From positions 8,633,001 through 8,697,000 of the forward strand of contig NC_088916.1 in assembly GCF_963576675.1 (NCBI RefSeq): DNA of 64,000 nucleotides, read 5' to 3'. Position numbers and translations under genes: made by a program. The notes under the pieces were generated by a model. It was given only the letters and a program-made list of their open reading frames with translations, did no database searches and was not told the DNA's origin. Below are positions 20,430-32,596 of this stretch, in pieces (the first letter of the stretch is position 1; the number at the start of each line of letters is the position of its first letter). The stretch comes from Euphorbia lathyris. Its lineage: Eukaryota; Streptophyta; Magnoliopsida; Malpighiales; Euphorbiaceae.

Positions 20430-22109
20430 ACAAGAAGAATGTTGTTTATCAATTATGATTGGTAGTGTTGATTCCTATATGACTGAAACAAGAACTGGTT
20501 TTTTAGATAATGAATATGTCATTCTACTCATATGCAAAAGCTTTTTCAATTTCTAATTCCAAATGATCATTGCCTATTTATTGTATGCCTCTTTTCTTCT
20601 CCAGGCTTTTGTATTGTGAAAATCATAAACAGTTGGACGCAAAAATATTTCAGAATGTTGGACCAAAGTAGTTTCTGGTTAAGAAACCTGCTTGAGGCAT
20701 AAGAATGAAGCACCATTAGCTTAATTTGGTAATTGACCTATTTTGGAAAGATGATCATATACGACTGGAGCAAGATAAAATTTCGGCGTCGCGCGAACCA
20801 GCGTCTGGTATATTTGCTAAAAACCACTTAACACAATTTAGAGGCTTCTAAAGCCCAATTCTATACATACCCACTCAATGGTTTGTAAGTTTCCTATGTG
20901 GGATTGTAAAAGTGCTCTTGAGAGCAAAGTGCCTAAAGACAAATATACCCCACACTTCAAAGCCATTTTATTCAACACCAAAGTCATTTTTCTAACAACC
21001 AGTTATGTTCAATTTCGAAGTTCCAATTCCAAATAATAATTCTATTTTGGAAATATTATCTGCCCGAGCTGATTCCTCAATTCTTAATGTAGTGTTTCGA
21101 TTTTGGAAATATTATCTGCTGAGCTGATTCCTCAATTCTTAATGAGCGTCACAAGAAAGGCAATACAATGAGCCAAGATAATATGTTTAACAAGAATAGC
21201 AATAATTATTTATCTACATTATGCTGATTTAAATACTAAGAATGAAACAACACTCGTAAATTTATTCAAGCTGAACCTCAAAATATCTAAATGTGAAGTG
21301 GTAGTTGCAATCAGCATGCTGCTTTTTATTTATAACATTAGGGTCCAAGTATACCTACCAACACTCACCATCGGGATGAACAGTATGTTTGGAACTGCTA
21401 GCCGATTCTCCCACAAAGTCCTCTAAAGCCTATGGAGTTTCATTTTGGATATATGAGAGAATGATAGCGCAGAATCTCATTTCCATTTATCAGCAATGGC
21501 AGTACATGAGCTTTATTTAATCATAGAGAATACCACAATTTTAACAAGCAAAAACAATATTTCCATTTATATGAATGAAGCAGAGTGTTAAACATCTCAT
21601 ATTGCTATATGACTCCTTAAATATGGGAGGCAATTCTCACCATTTGAGCTACCTTTTGGGTGAGTTAGACCTTTGTTTACTGTTAGGACTCCCGCGATCA
21701 CAGATTGCTAAATGAGGAAGTTATATGGCTCCTTAATACTCAACCTTTGAGGTACCTTTTGTGGCGAGTTAGACATTTGTTTACACAGAGTCCAAAAGAA
21801 AGAAGAAACTGAATGGTGACAGTTAATTGAATTGAAGTACAGAATTTGCCATTAGCCTAAGGTCATAAGTTATTCAAAGATTTGCCTCGGCTTCTTTGAT
21901 GCTCATTCTTCATTCACATACCTCACATGCTTTGCATCCACCTCTGCAAAAAGCTTCATTGATTTAGAATGCTGACTCTCCGGTATTGGAATTTATCTTC
22001 CATATCCATATCATCTCCAACAACACTAATCATGTTCACTAATTATTTATTATTTTATTATTAAAGTTATTAAGTATTTTTAGATTTACCAATAGTGAGA
22101 GTGATTGAG
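20430..22109. other. No gene seen; shared with copy B
   Basis: AT-rich sequence collinear with 57990-59690 (for example ATGGAGTTTCATTTTGG near 21430). Includes a local duplication of TGATTCCTCAATTCTTAATG near 21070 and 21120. No frame of interest. Confidence 0.6.
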
Positions 22110-22113
22110 AGCT

Positions 22114-22321
22114 TGTTGAGATGCAAGTGTGAGTTAGTTGGTGTTAAAAGTCCAAAATTGAAAGATTGTGAGATTGGTGAATGGTATATAATTGGGAAGG
22201 ATCCATTAACCCACTACCTTAGGGTTTTGGGTTAAGTGTGGTGTCAAGCCCATTACTATATCCATTCACAAGGCTCAAAGTTTCTCCCTAATCGTAAAAG
22301 GGCTCCCCGGATTGCCCTACA
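22114..22321 (+). repeat. 5' LTR of TRIM
   Basis: 208 bp. Contains GGTATATAATTGGG, a possible TATA box, about 120 bp before its end. Confidence 0.9.
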
Positions 22322-22323
22322 AG

Positions 22324-22335
22324 TGGTATCAGAGC
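22324..22335 (+). other. TRIM primer-binding site
   Basis: TGGTATCAGAGC, two bases after the LTR; matches the plant initiator-Met tRNA type site exactly. Confidence 0.92.
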
Positions 22336-22500
22336 CGATGGTTCGGCTTGGGATGATGCAGCAAGTGATGCTCCCATGGTTGGCATCCCCATGTGGAAAG
22401 AAGAGTCATATGAGGACTCTTGGTGTTGCTACAATATTTCCGCTCAGGGGGAGCAAGGCTCAGGCCCAATGTGAAAGAAACTCACACTTGAGGGGGAGAA

Positions 22501-22708
22501 TGTTGAGATGCAAGTGTGAGTTAGTTGGTGTTAAAAGTCCCACATTGGAAGATTGTGAGATTGGTGAATGGTATATAATTGGGAAGGATCCATTAACCCA
22601 CTACCTTAGGGTTTTGGGTTAAGTGTGGTCTCAAGCCCATTACTATATACATTCACAAGGCTCAAAGTTTCTCCCTAATCGTAAAAGGGCTCTCCGGATT
22701 GCCCTACA
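22501..22708 (+). repeat. 3' LTR of TRIM
   Basis: 208 bp, preceded directly by the polypurine tract and followed by AGCTTCTCT, which restores the target sequence seen in copy B. Confidence 0.9.
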
Positions 22709-22966
22709 AGCTTCTCTAAGTGTAGAGACAGTTGGAGATGTTCTTAAGATTTATCTTTTGATTTTTTTATTAATTAAAATATTAATATTTTTCAGCAACG
22801 AAAATGTTGTTGTAAAATATGATGGAACGAAATTTAAGGCAACAACTTATTTTAAAGCAAAAAATGTTATTTTAATGTAACATCTAGTTATTGCTTTTTG
22901 ATCCAAACCTAGTCCAAATTGTTTGAGTGGGGTGCATAAAGAGCCTCTAATGAGTAATTAAGGATG

Positions 22967-23394
22967 TGATGATCCGTGAAACCAAACCGGGCCGAATCAT
23001 AAACACGGGCCCAACCTATACTTAGGCCCATGGTTCAAGATCAAACGGGCTCCGAATAAAGGAAGCGGGTAAAACGAGTAACCGCCCCGAAATCCTAAAT
23101 GGAGCATTAAACCTCCCACTCTAAACAAACGAGACCACGTTTGTAGCCACGTAAGGGACGTGGCCTGGAAAGAGTAACCGCCCCCGGCGGTTACCTAGGA
23201 ACACTTATAAAAAGGACATAGAAGCAAATGGGGAGGTACGTTCACATCTTTTCCCCACAATACCAGTATCAATTTACCAACCTTCCCATAAAACTGACTT
23301 GATCGTTGGAGAGTTTTTCCGGAGATCCTGTCTCCGGTTCTGTTTTGCAGGTAACCGCGGCGAAGATCATGAAATCGAATCTAGCAAGTTATCA
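22967..23394 (+). repeat. Gypsy LTR1 (outer 5' LTR)
   Basis: 428 bp, TGATGATCC to GTTATCA. TATA box CTTATAAAAAGG at 23204-23215. Upstream of it lie two perfect inverted repeats: GCCACGT/ACGTGGC (23146-23164) and GTAACCGCC/GGCGGTTAC (23174-23194). Separated from LTR2 by a single T. Confidence 0.93.
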
Positions 23395-23395
23395 T

Positions 23396-23823
23396 TGATG
23401 ATCCGTGAAACCAAACCGGGCCGAATCATAAACACGGGCCCAACCTATACTTAGGCCCATGGTTCAAGATCAAACGGGCTCCGAATAAAGGAAGCGGGTA
23501 AAACGAGTAACCGCCCCGAAATCCTAAACGGAGCATTAAACCTCCCACTCTAAACAAACGAGACCACGTTTGTAGCCATGTAAGGGACGTGGCCTGGAAA
23601 GAGTAACCGCCCCCGGCGGTTACCTAGGAACACTTATAAAAAGGACATAGAAGCGAATGGGGAGGTACGTTCACATCTTTTCCCCACAATACCAGTATCA
23701 ATTTACCAACCTTCCCATAAAACTGACTTGATCGTCGGAGAGTTTTCCCGGAGATCCTGTCTCCGGTTCTGTTTTGCAGGTAACCGCGGCGAAGATCATC
23801 AAATCGAATCTAGCAAGTTATCA
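23396..23823 (+). repeat. Gypsy LTR2 (inner 5' LTR, adjacent to the primer site)
   Basis: 428 bp. This copy precedes the primer site and leader, so it is the functional 5' LTR. Its left G-box arm is mutated (GCCATGT). About six differences from LTR1 and about five from LTR3. Confidence 0.93.
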
Positions 23824-23881
23824 TTGGTGCGGTGAACGTGGACCTTTTTTACCAACATTTGGTTAAAGGTACCCTAAGAAC

Positions 23882-25365
23882 ATGTCAGAACCATCACGAA
23901 CGGCCGGAGTTACAACCAGATCAGCTAGTACGAACTCAAGAGGTCCAAGGCAGCCTGCGAGTACACAGCCTGTGGTACCCAGCTCGTCGAATCCTTCAGG
24001 GCAGTTGAGTCCCTTATTGGAGGTCCAAGTGCAAACTGAGATGGAGATGTCTAATAGCGATTTTGTACAAATGGCAGGACAGGTCTTGGCTTCGAATATG
24101 AGCCAAGCGGCTGGGGATCGAATGATTAGTTTGTTAACTGCAATCGCTGAACACAATACCGCCGTAACGGCTGCCCCTCAAGAACCTGTTGTCATCTCCA
24201 CACAATAACCAACTATTCCTGCCATATCTACGCTTCCACAGCCATCTCGAGAGCCAAATCGGATGAGTCAGAGTAGTCGCATGACACCACATAGCCATCC
24301 AGACCACTACTCACACCAAGATCCTATTATGACGATCCATCCGACCTGGCAGTCATCCCAACCAATGCCAGGAATGCAAGGAATTCTTCCGCTACGACAA
24401 ACGGAACCCTTTGACCACGGACATTCAGGGTTGATGACGTCTGGAGGGAATATGTCTGGGCGGGAGCATACTTGGAACTTTGATCCTATAACTGGATAGC
24501 GGTTAGCACCACGGCGAGAACAAGTGATGACACAGTATGGCGGGTGGATGTTACCCAGAATTCATCAGCAACGGATGGAAGAAGTTCGGCGGGAACCCAA
24601 TACTGAATTGGAAGATCAAATGCGAAGCATGATGGAGCGGATGGGATACACACCTAGGGCAAGAACGGCGGTGCAGAGTGATTCGCCTTTTGCCCCATCA
24701 TTGCAAGAATTTATTCCAGATCACAAAATAAAAGCACCGGCGATACCTAAATATTATGGGGATCCAAATTCTGACCCTGAGGCGCATGTCATAAACTATA
24801 GAGAGTTGATGGATGTTGCAGGAGCAAGCGAAAGCATAATTTTTCGATTGTTCTCGACCACTTTGGGAGGAGCAGCATCCGATTGGTTTCGGTCCCTACC
24901 AACTGAATCTATTCACAACTGGAATCAATACAGTCGTGATTTCTGTGCAAAGTTTGTGGGCTGTAAAGCAGCGGATGTGACGGATAGGCAGCTGAAGGAG
25001 ATCAAACAGAGAAACTATAATTCCCTAAGGGAATTTGTAGTCGCATTCAATGATATTCTGGTGCGGTTACAGAACCCAGATATCATGAGCATTCGCAACA
25101 TCATGGCGGATGGAACCATAGATTGGAGCATGCGGGAGAAAATCATCCGCAATAAACCACGCACAGTGGCTGAACTCATGAAGATAGCAAAAGAATTTAT
25201 GGAAGTGGACGATGTTAACAGGGAGCATAGAGCTCAAACCCGGTGAGAAAGAGATGCGGCTAGATCCACCTCGGACAATCGCCGCCATCAAGGCCAAGCA
25301 TATTCTAAGGGTAATCTGGTTCGAAAAAGCGATCGTTCCTTTAAAGGGGGGGATATCAAACACCA
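23882..25365 (+). pseudogene. Gypsy Tat gag
   Basis: One phase from ATG 23882 to 25246, interrupted by TAA (24206-24208), TAG (24497-24499) and TGA (25244-25246). The N-terminus is Ser/Pro/Gln-rich. The retrotransposon gag domain is in the last third (KAPAIPKYYGDPNSDPEAHV, then AASDWFRSLP and FCAKFVGCKA). The frame then runs to a seven-G run at 25346-25352, beyond which the protein continues in another phase into pol, so a one-base change there separates gag from pol. In the Tat family gag and pol are usually one polyprotein. Confidence 0.85.
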
Positions 25366-28300
25366 TTGAACACGACTCGTCATGAGGTGTTACTTTGGAT
25401 TGAGAAAAACCCTCTGAAAAAGGATGTGCAGTTTCCTGAGGCGAAAGGTCGAACCAATTTGGGGCGATATCCTAACAAATATTGCAGGTTCCACAGATTG
25501 AACAGCCATGACACGAACGATTGCTATGAATTGAAGAGGGAGATTGAAAAGCTGATTGAGAGGGGCAAACTGAGTCAATTCATTAGAAAAGAAACGATTG
25601 ATGAGAAAGCAACGCTCCCGCATGAAGTAGAAGCAAGGCCAGAAAAAAAGCAGAAAAAAGGGGTGATTAACGTGATAGCAGGCGGGATCTATGAGCCTCC
25701 AACAAAAAGGGCTCGCCGTGAACAGCGAAAAAGCAACACGCGTAGGGGGGATGCCCTCAATTACTCATTTGCGCGAATCACGGAGCCGCATGCAGATGCT
25801 TTGGTGATTACGATGGCCATTGAAGGATGGGACGTTAAGCGAGTCCTTATTGATACAGGCAGTTCTTGCAATGTTATTACTCGAACTGCATTCAATAAAT
25901 TGGGAATTAACGACGAGCGAGTAGAACATACGTTCATGGATGTAACTGGTTTTGGAGGTCAATCATCTCAAACAAGTGGACAGGTGGTGTTGGAGACAGA
26001 AATGGGCGATAAAAATCTAAAATGGCGAGGTGATCTGGAATTCGCAATTGTTGATCTCCCATTGGCTTATAATATAATCCTGGGGCGTCCGTTCCTATCG
26101 AAAACAGAGTCGCTCATTTCAATGAAGCATTTGACATTGCATTTGCCAACACACCAAGGGCGAGTCATTGTTGAGGGAGATCAACTTATATCTCAACAAG
26201 CTTATACATTGTCACTTGAACCAAAACCAGATGAAGAGGATAAAGTTGATGAGAAGTTGCCGGCTGAAGCGTTAGGAGAAACAGAACTATTCACCATCTC
26301 AAATGACAAGAATATACGGATAGCGGCAGGACTTCCAGAGGAAACGAAGAAAGCCATTACCGATGTGTTGATCCAGTGCGAGTCGGCATTCGCCGCTCCA
26401 AATGAAGTGCTGAAGGGGATAAGCCCAGAAATAGCGACACATCATTTGAATGTGGACAAAAGTGCAACCCCAGTGCGACAGAAAAAGAAGGGACATGCTC
26501 CAGAGAGGCAGAAGGCGATTGAAAAAGCAGTGGCGGATTTGCTAAAATCAGATGCAATTCGAGAAGTCACCTATCCGGAGTGGCTAGCCAATGTGGTGCT
26601 AGTCAAAAAGCCAAATGGAACGTACAGAATGTGCGTAGACTTCAAAGATCTGAATAAAGCTTGTCCGAAGGATATGTATCCGCTACCTAACATTGATATA
26701 TTGGTAGATGGGACTGCGGGATTTGAAGCTTTATCGTTCACCGACGTAAAATCCAGTTACCACCAGATACCAATGGAGAAGGCAGATGAGATCAAGACGT
26801 CGTTCATAACTCATCAGGCGACTTATTGCTTCAAGGTGATGCCCTTTGGACTGAAAAATGCGGGAGCAATATATCAACGGATGATGAACAAGATATTTTC
26901 AGACAAATCAGGCGAGAACTTCTCGATTTATGTAGATGACATGATCATTAAAAGCAAGAAGATGCAGGACCACCCGCAGGATATTAAAGAAATCTTGGAA
27001 GTACTGATCAAATATGGCCTCAAATTGAACCCAGAGAAATGCACGTTTGGAGCAAGAGCAGGAAAGTTCCTGGGTTTCATTGTTAGCGGTAAAGGAGTTG
27101 AGGCGAATCCTGAGAAGGTTAAAGTAGTGATGGAGATGAAGACACCGAGGAACATAAAAGAAGTACAGAGACTGAACGGGCGGTTGGTGGCATTAGGGCG
27201 ATTCATATCATGCTCAGCTAGGAGATGTCTACCTTTCTACAATGCCATCAAAAAATCTAAGTCCTTTGAATGGACGCCGGATTGTCAAGAAGCATTTGAG
27301 GGGATAAAGCGATTGCTATGCTATCCGCCCTTAATGAGCAGGCCAGAGGATGGAGAAGATTTATTTCTTTACGTATCCGTCACCAGTATGGCGATATGCA
27401 CGGTGATGGTGCGGGAAGAAGAGGGGCAACAATATCCAGTGTACTATGTGAGCAAAGTCTTGAAAGACGCAGAACTTCGGTATTCAAGGTTAGACAAAAT
27501 GGCCCTCGCGGTGATAACCACGGCGGCTAGGTTAAAGCCATACTTTCAGGCGCATACTATCATTGTGAGAACCGGAATTCCAATGCGAAAGGTACTACAG
27601 AAACCTGACGCATCCGGCCGATTAATGGAGTGGTCAATTCGGTTGGGAGAGTTCGATATTCGCTACGAAGGAAGACCAGCTCTAAAAAGTCAAGTACTTG
27701 CCGATTTCGTGAATGAGTTCACGTGGGATGAAGACGAATGTCCAAAAGCACAAAAAGAAGAATGGAGTATGTTCACAGATGGGGCATTGTCCACAGATGG
27801 AGCTGGACTGGGAGTCGTCATTAAAGGACCGGATATTATTCGCCTGTACTATGCGGCAAAGTTAACATTCGAAACTACCAATAATGCCGCGGAGTATGAA
27901 GCAATGATATGCGGATTGAAGTTGCTTAATGAACTTACGCCAGAAAGAGTGGTTATCTACAGCGATTCTAAACTCATGATAAATCAGATCACAAAAAATT
28001 ATCTGGTGAAATAGGAGGATCTGGTCAAGTACCATCAGGTGGTCGGCAGACTGACGCAGGAGTTAACAAACAAGGGAGTCGTCTGGGAAATGGTGCATGT
28101 TCCGAGAGGCCAGAACACAAAGGCTGACGAGTTGGCAAAAGTAGCGGCGAGTAGAGAACCATGGAGTCAAAAAGCATGCAATTTGGAAATAAGGTCAGCA
28201 CCAGCATTCAAAGTCGATCAGATTATGGTCATCGAAGAGCTGGAAGATGATGAAGATTGGCGGATGCCCATCCGCCAATATCTGGAACATGGAGATTTGC

Positions 28301-29499
28301 CGGTTGATAAAAGCTTAGCCAGAAAACTAATTGGGCAGTCAGCGAGATACTCAATTCGAGATGGAACTTTATACCGGAAATCATATACATGTCCATGGTT
28401 GAAATGTATTAGCCGCAATGAAGGAGACTATGTACTGCGAGAACTCCATGAAGGAATTTGTGGCGCACATGAAGCATCCGCGGCGTTGGCAAGAAAAGTC
28501 AAGTTGATGGGATATTATTGGCCAAAGGTGGTGGAGGATTCCCAGAAGATGGTAGCGGAATATCACAGCTGTCAAATCCATGCGAATGAAAAGCATGTTC
28601 CCGGAGCCGAACAAGTCACTATAATGACGGCGTGACCATTCGCAACATGGGGGATCGATATAGTGGGCCCGTTCCCAGAAACGATAAAGAAAAGGAAGTA
28701 CTTGATAGTCGCAGTCGTCCACTTCAGCAAATGGGTAGAAGCGGAGGCAGTAACCGCTCAAACACCTGAGCGAATGATCGAGTTCTTACGAGAGAACATT
28801 ATCATGCGGTTTGGAATCCCACAAACGCTTATAACTGATAATGGCACCCAGTTCAACTGTGTAAAATTCAAAGCATATTGTGAAAGCATGGGGATCAAAA
28901 ATCATTTTTCTTCTGTAAATCATCCCCAATCGAATGGTATGACAGAGGTTACCAACAGGGCCATGATTCAGGGAATCAAGAAGCGGCTAGGCGATAAAAA
29001 AACATGTTGGGCGGATGAGATACCTCATATGCTATGGGCATACAGAACTTCTGTGAAGGCAGCAACAGGCGAAACACCTTTCTCGCTGGTTTATGGAGCC
29101 GAAGCAGTCCTGCCTGTTGAAATCAAGTCGCCTACAGATCGGATAATTTATTATTGTGACACCCAAAATCCTATCAACATTAGAGATGCATTGGATTCTG
29201 TAGAAGAACGAAGAGAAAAAGCTTACATGCAAATGGCAGTATACCGCAATAGAATCAAGAAGTATCATGACAGAAGGGTGCGAAAGGTGATAATCAACGA
29301 GAGCGACTTGGTCTTGAAAAAAGCGGATAAAATACAATCCAGAGAAGGCAAAGGCAAATTAGGCGTCAACTGGCTCGGGCCTTACATGGTATCCAAGAAG
29401 CTGGGACCATCAACTTTTGAAATAGAAGAAATGAGCGGAAAAAAGCTCCCGCGCACCTGGAATCTAGAGAATCTACGCCTATATAAACAGGCCGAGTAG
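25366..29499 (+). pseudogene. Gypsy Tat pol: protease, RT, RNase H, archaeal-type RNase H, integrase
   Basis: One phase with TAG at 28012-28014 and TGA at 28633-28635. The first Met-like codon at 25366 is a TTG, so the true start lies in gag. Zinc knuckle CRFHRLNSHDTNDC at about residue 40; protease DTGSS at about 163; RT with YVDD at about 522; RNase H; archaeal-type RNase H from FTDGA at about 803 (the TAG falls inside it); integrase with HEGICGAH, then YHSCQIH, where the first Cys of the expected CxxC pair is Tyr. Integrase core has WGIDIVGP, TDNGTQF and a Glu in NGMTEVTN. It ends with the GPYMV...LENLRLYKQ tail common to plant gypsy integrases. No chromodomain. Confidence 0.9.
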
Positions 29500-30034
29500 T
29501 TCAGGGAAATGACGAGTACTCTTTTTCCTTTTATGAGTTTTTCCCACTGGGTTTTCTGATAAAAGGTTTTAATGAGGCTTTGATCCCGCACAGTTTGTAT
29601 ACCCATGTAACAAGAAGTCTTTTTTCTTTATCAATAAAGATATTCAATTGTTGCATCATTCGCAAAACCTTATGTTTAATCTTAAACACACATAAATGTG
29701 TTGCCTATTAAAGAAAGGCGGATGCATGATTACGCATCATTCGCAAAACCTTATGATTATTTTTGAAAAATTATAAGGCATAAAATTAAGCGAATAAACG
29801 AGTACTCAAAAAATTGCGAAAAGGGTCTGGCCACCCTAATGAAAACAAAACTAACTACGAAAAATTACAAGTATGAAGTCGGCAAGAGGCAAGGGTCACA
29901 TACGAAAATAACCGGCATTAAAGCAACGAAGGATAAAACAACAATTGCACATATATGAAAAGCGGCGGCAAGGTCGCTCGGTTGATATATATACTGGCAG
30001 TTTGTTACATACAACAGTTCGGATATAAATAAAA
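29500..30034. other. Gypsy 3' region between pol and antisense gene; no gene seen
   Basis: Contains a pyrimidine/TTTTCCCACTGGGTTTT stretch often seen after plant retroelement pol genes, and a direct repeat of GCATCATTCGCAAAACCTTA (about 29653 and 29735). The sense pol and the antisense gene converge here. Confidence 0.6.
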
Positions 30035-32297
30035 TTATACTACAGTTTCTTCTCCTTCGCCTCTATTGCCCCCTTCGCCTTCAGCGGCTCCTTCATCTTC
30101 TCCTGTGGGATGATCTGCTTCAAGCGAATCCCCAACAATCAAATCAGTAACCGCATCAGAGCGAGAAACATCTTGTTCAATGTGAGAAACATCTTGTGGT
30201 GCCCCTCCTTCTACGTTCTGATTTGGGATCTCACAGCTAATTGGAGAATCATGAAAACTCTGCCAATCCAGGAGAAGTACCTCATCCATATCAGCATCCT
30301 CGACCTCCAACTTGTCCCATTTCTCAGCTAAATCCTTTTCAGGAATGGGAACCTTAGGGCGATTAAGTACATGATCTGGATGTCCATGCTCATAAGCCGC
30401 ATGAATCCGCTCTCCATACCAATAGATGCGAGCACCATCTTCAGCTATGATCTCCTCGGCCCTCCTCTTTTGCATCTCCAAGGCTTCCTTGGACGAATTC
30501 AGATCATCAATGACTTTTTGAAGCTCATCGGACTTAGCCTGGAGGGATTTGAGAGCTTCCTCCTTCTCGCTCATAGCCTTCTGACAAGCACCTTCAAGGA
30601 CCTTTACTTTGCCTTGGACATCATCAAAAAGCGACTTCTGAGTCGCCAATTCAGTACCAAGGCTTTCCAACTCTCTAGCTCGTTCAGCATCCCTGTAGAG
30701 AGCACCCTCCGCGAAATTGATAATCTGCATCTAAGACGATACGCGAATAAAAAGAGCGAATAGAGACATGCGCTTGAAGGATACAACATAAGTGGAAAGC
30801 AATATACCTCTATAGCTCGCTTCTCAATCCCCTCCATGGCAGTCGGAAGCGGCACCTGTTCGCGCACACGAGAAGCGGAGGGAAGTCGCCCAAGGACATT
30901 GCATATGGAAGAAACAATGTCCCTACAGTAAAAGCTCACGGCTTTACCAAAGGTTCTGGTCCACCATCCGCTGATATCAGGAATCGGCTATGGATACATA
31001 AGGAGAAGGGTCAGGAGAACAGCGAAAACTGACAAGAGAAAATAAATAACGCAAGAAGAGCGAATAAATTATGATACCTCATGAAATGGGGGACCGCCCT
31101 TGGCTTTGGATGGAGTGGACGTAGATGTACCACCAACAGTCAAGGATACGGAGGTATTCTTCTTCCTAGGGCGAGAAGACTCCACATCCACATTACTCTT
31201 CCGCTTCCTATTTAAGGGAAGCTCCTCAGAAATAGAAGCGGGGCCCTGTGAAACGGAAGCAATTGGGGGGAAGCTGCCTCAACAGAAGGAGTCGCCCCCA
31301 CAGGAGAATTCGCCCCTGCAACAGAAGTTGTTCCCACCATCCGCTTCTTCCTTCTCGCCAGGGCTTTCGCTTCCCGATCTGCAGCGAGTTGAGATAAAGG
31401 ATCACCCCTGCAAAGGGTTAAAAGAAATCATCAACTTGGAAATAAGTTAATAGTACCTTGTACAAAAACACGATAAGGGATATAGACAACACGATCTCCC
31501 TCGCGGTAAGCAATCGCTACTCGGCTTCTTAGCATATGAAATGCCTGATCATATGTCCATACAAAAGGAGGAGTGCTCTTCAAGAACTTTATAATATCGG
31601 ATTCGTCCTTGCTGGGGTAACCAAAGTTCAAACTCTTTACATTGGGTCGGCCCCAGCAGCGAAGAAAGTTTGGATTCCCTTCATGGAACTTAATGAAGAA
31701 ATAGGACTTATCCCACTCGCGGATTTTGTTCGACTTCTCATCAAAGTCGTAGTAACCGCTCTGTCGGATGAAAGTAAAGTACTCCCCCGAACTCTTGAAA
31801 TGATGAAGCTTAGAGAAAATCTTGAGCGAGAGGGGAACCTCCAGATCCGCCAAAAATTTATCCAAGGTTAAGTCAGCCCATCCGTTAGGATGCAGTTGTC
31901 CGGGTGCGATTCCATAACCACCAAGGATGGAAGCAATCTCATCCGCCAGCGGATACGTGAAACCGCAGATAATCTGGGCGACAAAAATGGTGACATACCC
32001 CTTTGGGTAGTCGCCCGGCCCTCTATTCTCCCCGAGAATGATGGTTTCCAGACCTTGGAGCCAAGGATACTGCTCCCGCAAGTCATCAATCATCTCGCGG
32101 CAAACTAGGCTTCCCAACCTGTCCTTTTTTGGTAATAAACGGGGAGTTGGGACAGGTGGTGGAATCAACTTCTTAGGGTCAAAACCTAGACCCTCATCAG
32201 TTGTATTCGCCAGATGGAGAAAATCGGCGGGATGGGAATCAGACCAAGGAGAGCTGGTGGAAACTTCATCAACCATCTCATCAACCTCATGAGACAC
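30035..32297 (-). pseudogene. Antisense spliced gene of the Tat element (aORF), 4 exons
   Basis: Exon 1 (32297-31457, possibly starting further upstream; the first codon here is GTG) encodes a domain with AQIICGFTYPLADEI, GIAPGQLHPNGW and a KSYFFIKFHEGN-like end, resembling the 'putative gypsy-type transposon' domain. Exon 2 is 31407-31078, exon 3 is 30987-30808 (exactly 60 open codons), exon 4 is 30730-30035 (231 codons). Introns 2 (90 bp) and 3 (77 bp) have GT-AG ends and join in phase 0. Intron 1 would be only 49 bp. Exon 4 is a long coiled coil (heptads at about residues 10-110) with an acidic Gly/Glu-rich tail. Exon 2 has frame changes, one at a six-G run (31265-31270). Antisense genes of this sort are known in Tat elements; their function is unknown. 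Confidence 0.7.
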
Positions 32298-32596
32298 CTC
32301 GCGAACGTAATTTTCATCGAACGGTGCGAAATCGAGGTCAGGGTTTGATATATTAACGAAGAAAGACGAGCAGAAATAAGAAAAGGGTCGAACGAGTTAC
32401 AAGTTGCGGAAAGGAACACTTACATGTGAAGGAGAATGCAGAGAAGAACGAACGCTAAAGGGTTGACGCCGGAGAAGAAATGACGGAGAACGAAAGAACC
32501 ACTTTCGAATTTTGAATATCCAGACGAAGACGAAGAGTCCCCTATAACATATGAAAAGACCCTAAAGGGCTCTTGCCAAACTAAGGGGGAGGCATG
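32298..32596. other. 5' region of the antisense gene, up to the gypsy LTR3
   Basis: On the minus strand this holds the likely leader of the antisense gene, with a donor-like GTAAGTG near 32422 suggesting a further upstream exon. The sense-strand polypurine tract (about 32583-32596) lies at its right edge. Confidence 0.4.

Larger units (their letters stand above)
22114..22708 (+). mobile_element. TRIM (terminal-repeat retrotransposon in miniature)
   Basis: 595 bp: two 208-bp LTRs (22114-22321, 22501-22708) starting TGTTGAGATG and ending CCCTACA, around a 179-bp interior. The interior opens with a perfect primer site TGGTATCAGAGC at 22324-22335 and ends in the polypurine tract TTGAGGGGGAGAA. 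There is no coding domain. A 4-bp direct repeat AGCT (22110-22113, 22709-22712) flanks it; copy B has the empty site GGGAGCTTCTCT near 59688. LTRs differ at six positions (about 97%). It depends on another element for its enzymes. Confidence 0.93.
7784..22893. repeat. Segmental copy A (homologous to 52624-59925)
   Basis: Once three transposon insertions are removed, this segment aligns collinearly with 52624-59925: the same LINE fragment, the same downstream AT-rich DNA with a MITE, the same gene-like exons and the same end. Both begin near ATTTCAACTTATTTAAATCC and end near TTAATGTAACATCTAGTTATT. Each copy has private deletions (for example, A lacks about 35 bp near 14210; B lacks about 200 bp near 53690). 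They therefore share an ancestor rather than one being a direct copy of the other. Confidence 0.9.

Noticed and set aside
22236..22880. Two short plus-strand frames starting MWCQAHYYIHSQ and MWSQAHYYIHSQ
   Set aside because: They start in the two TRIM LTRs and simply reflect the repeated LTR sequence.
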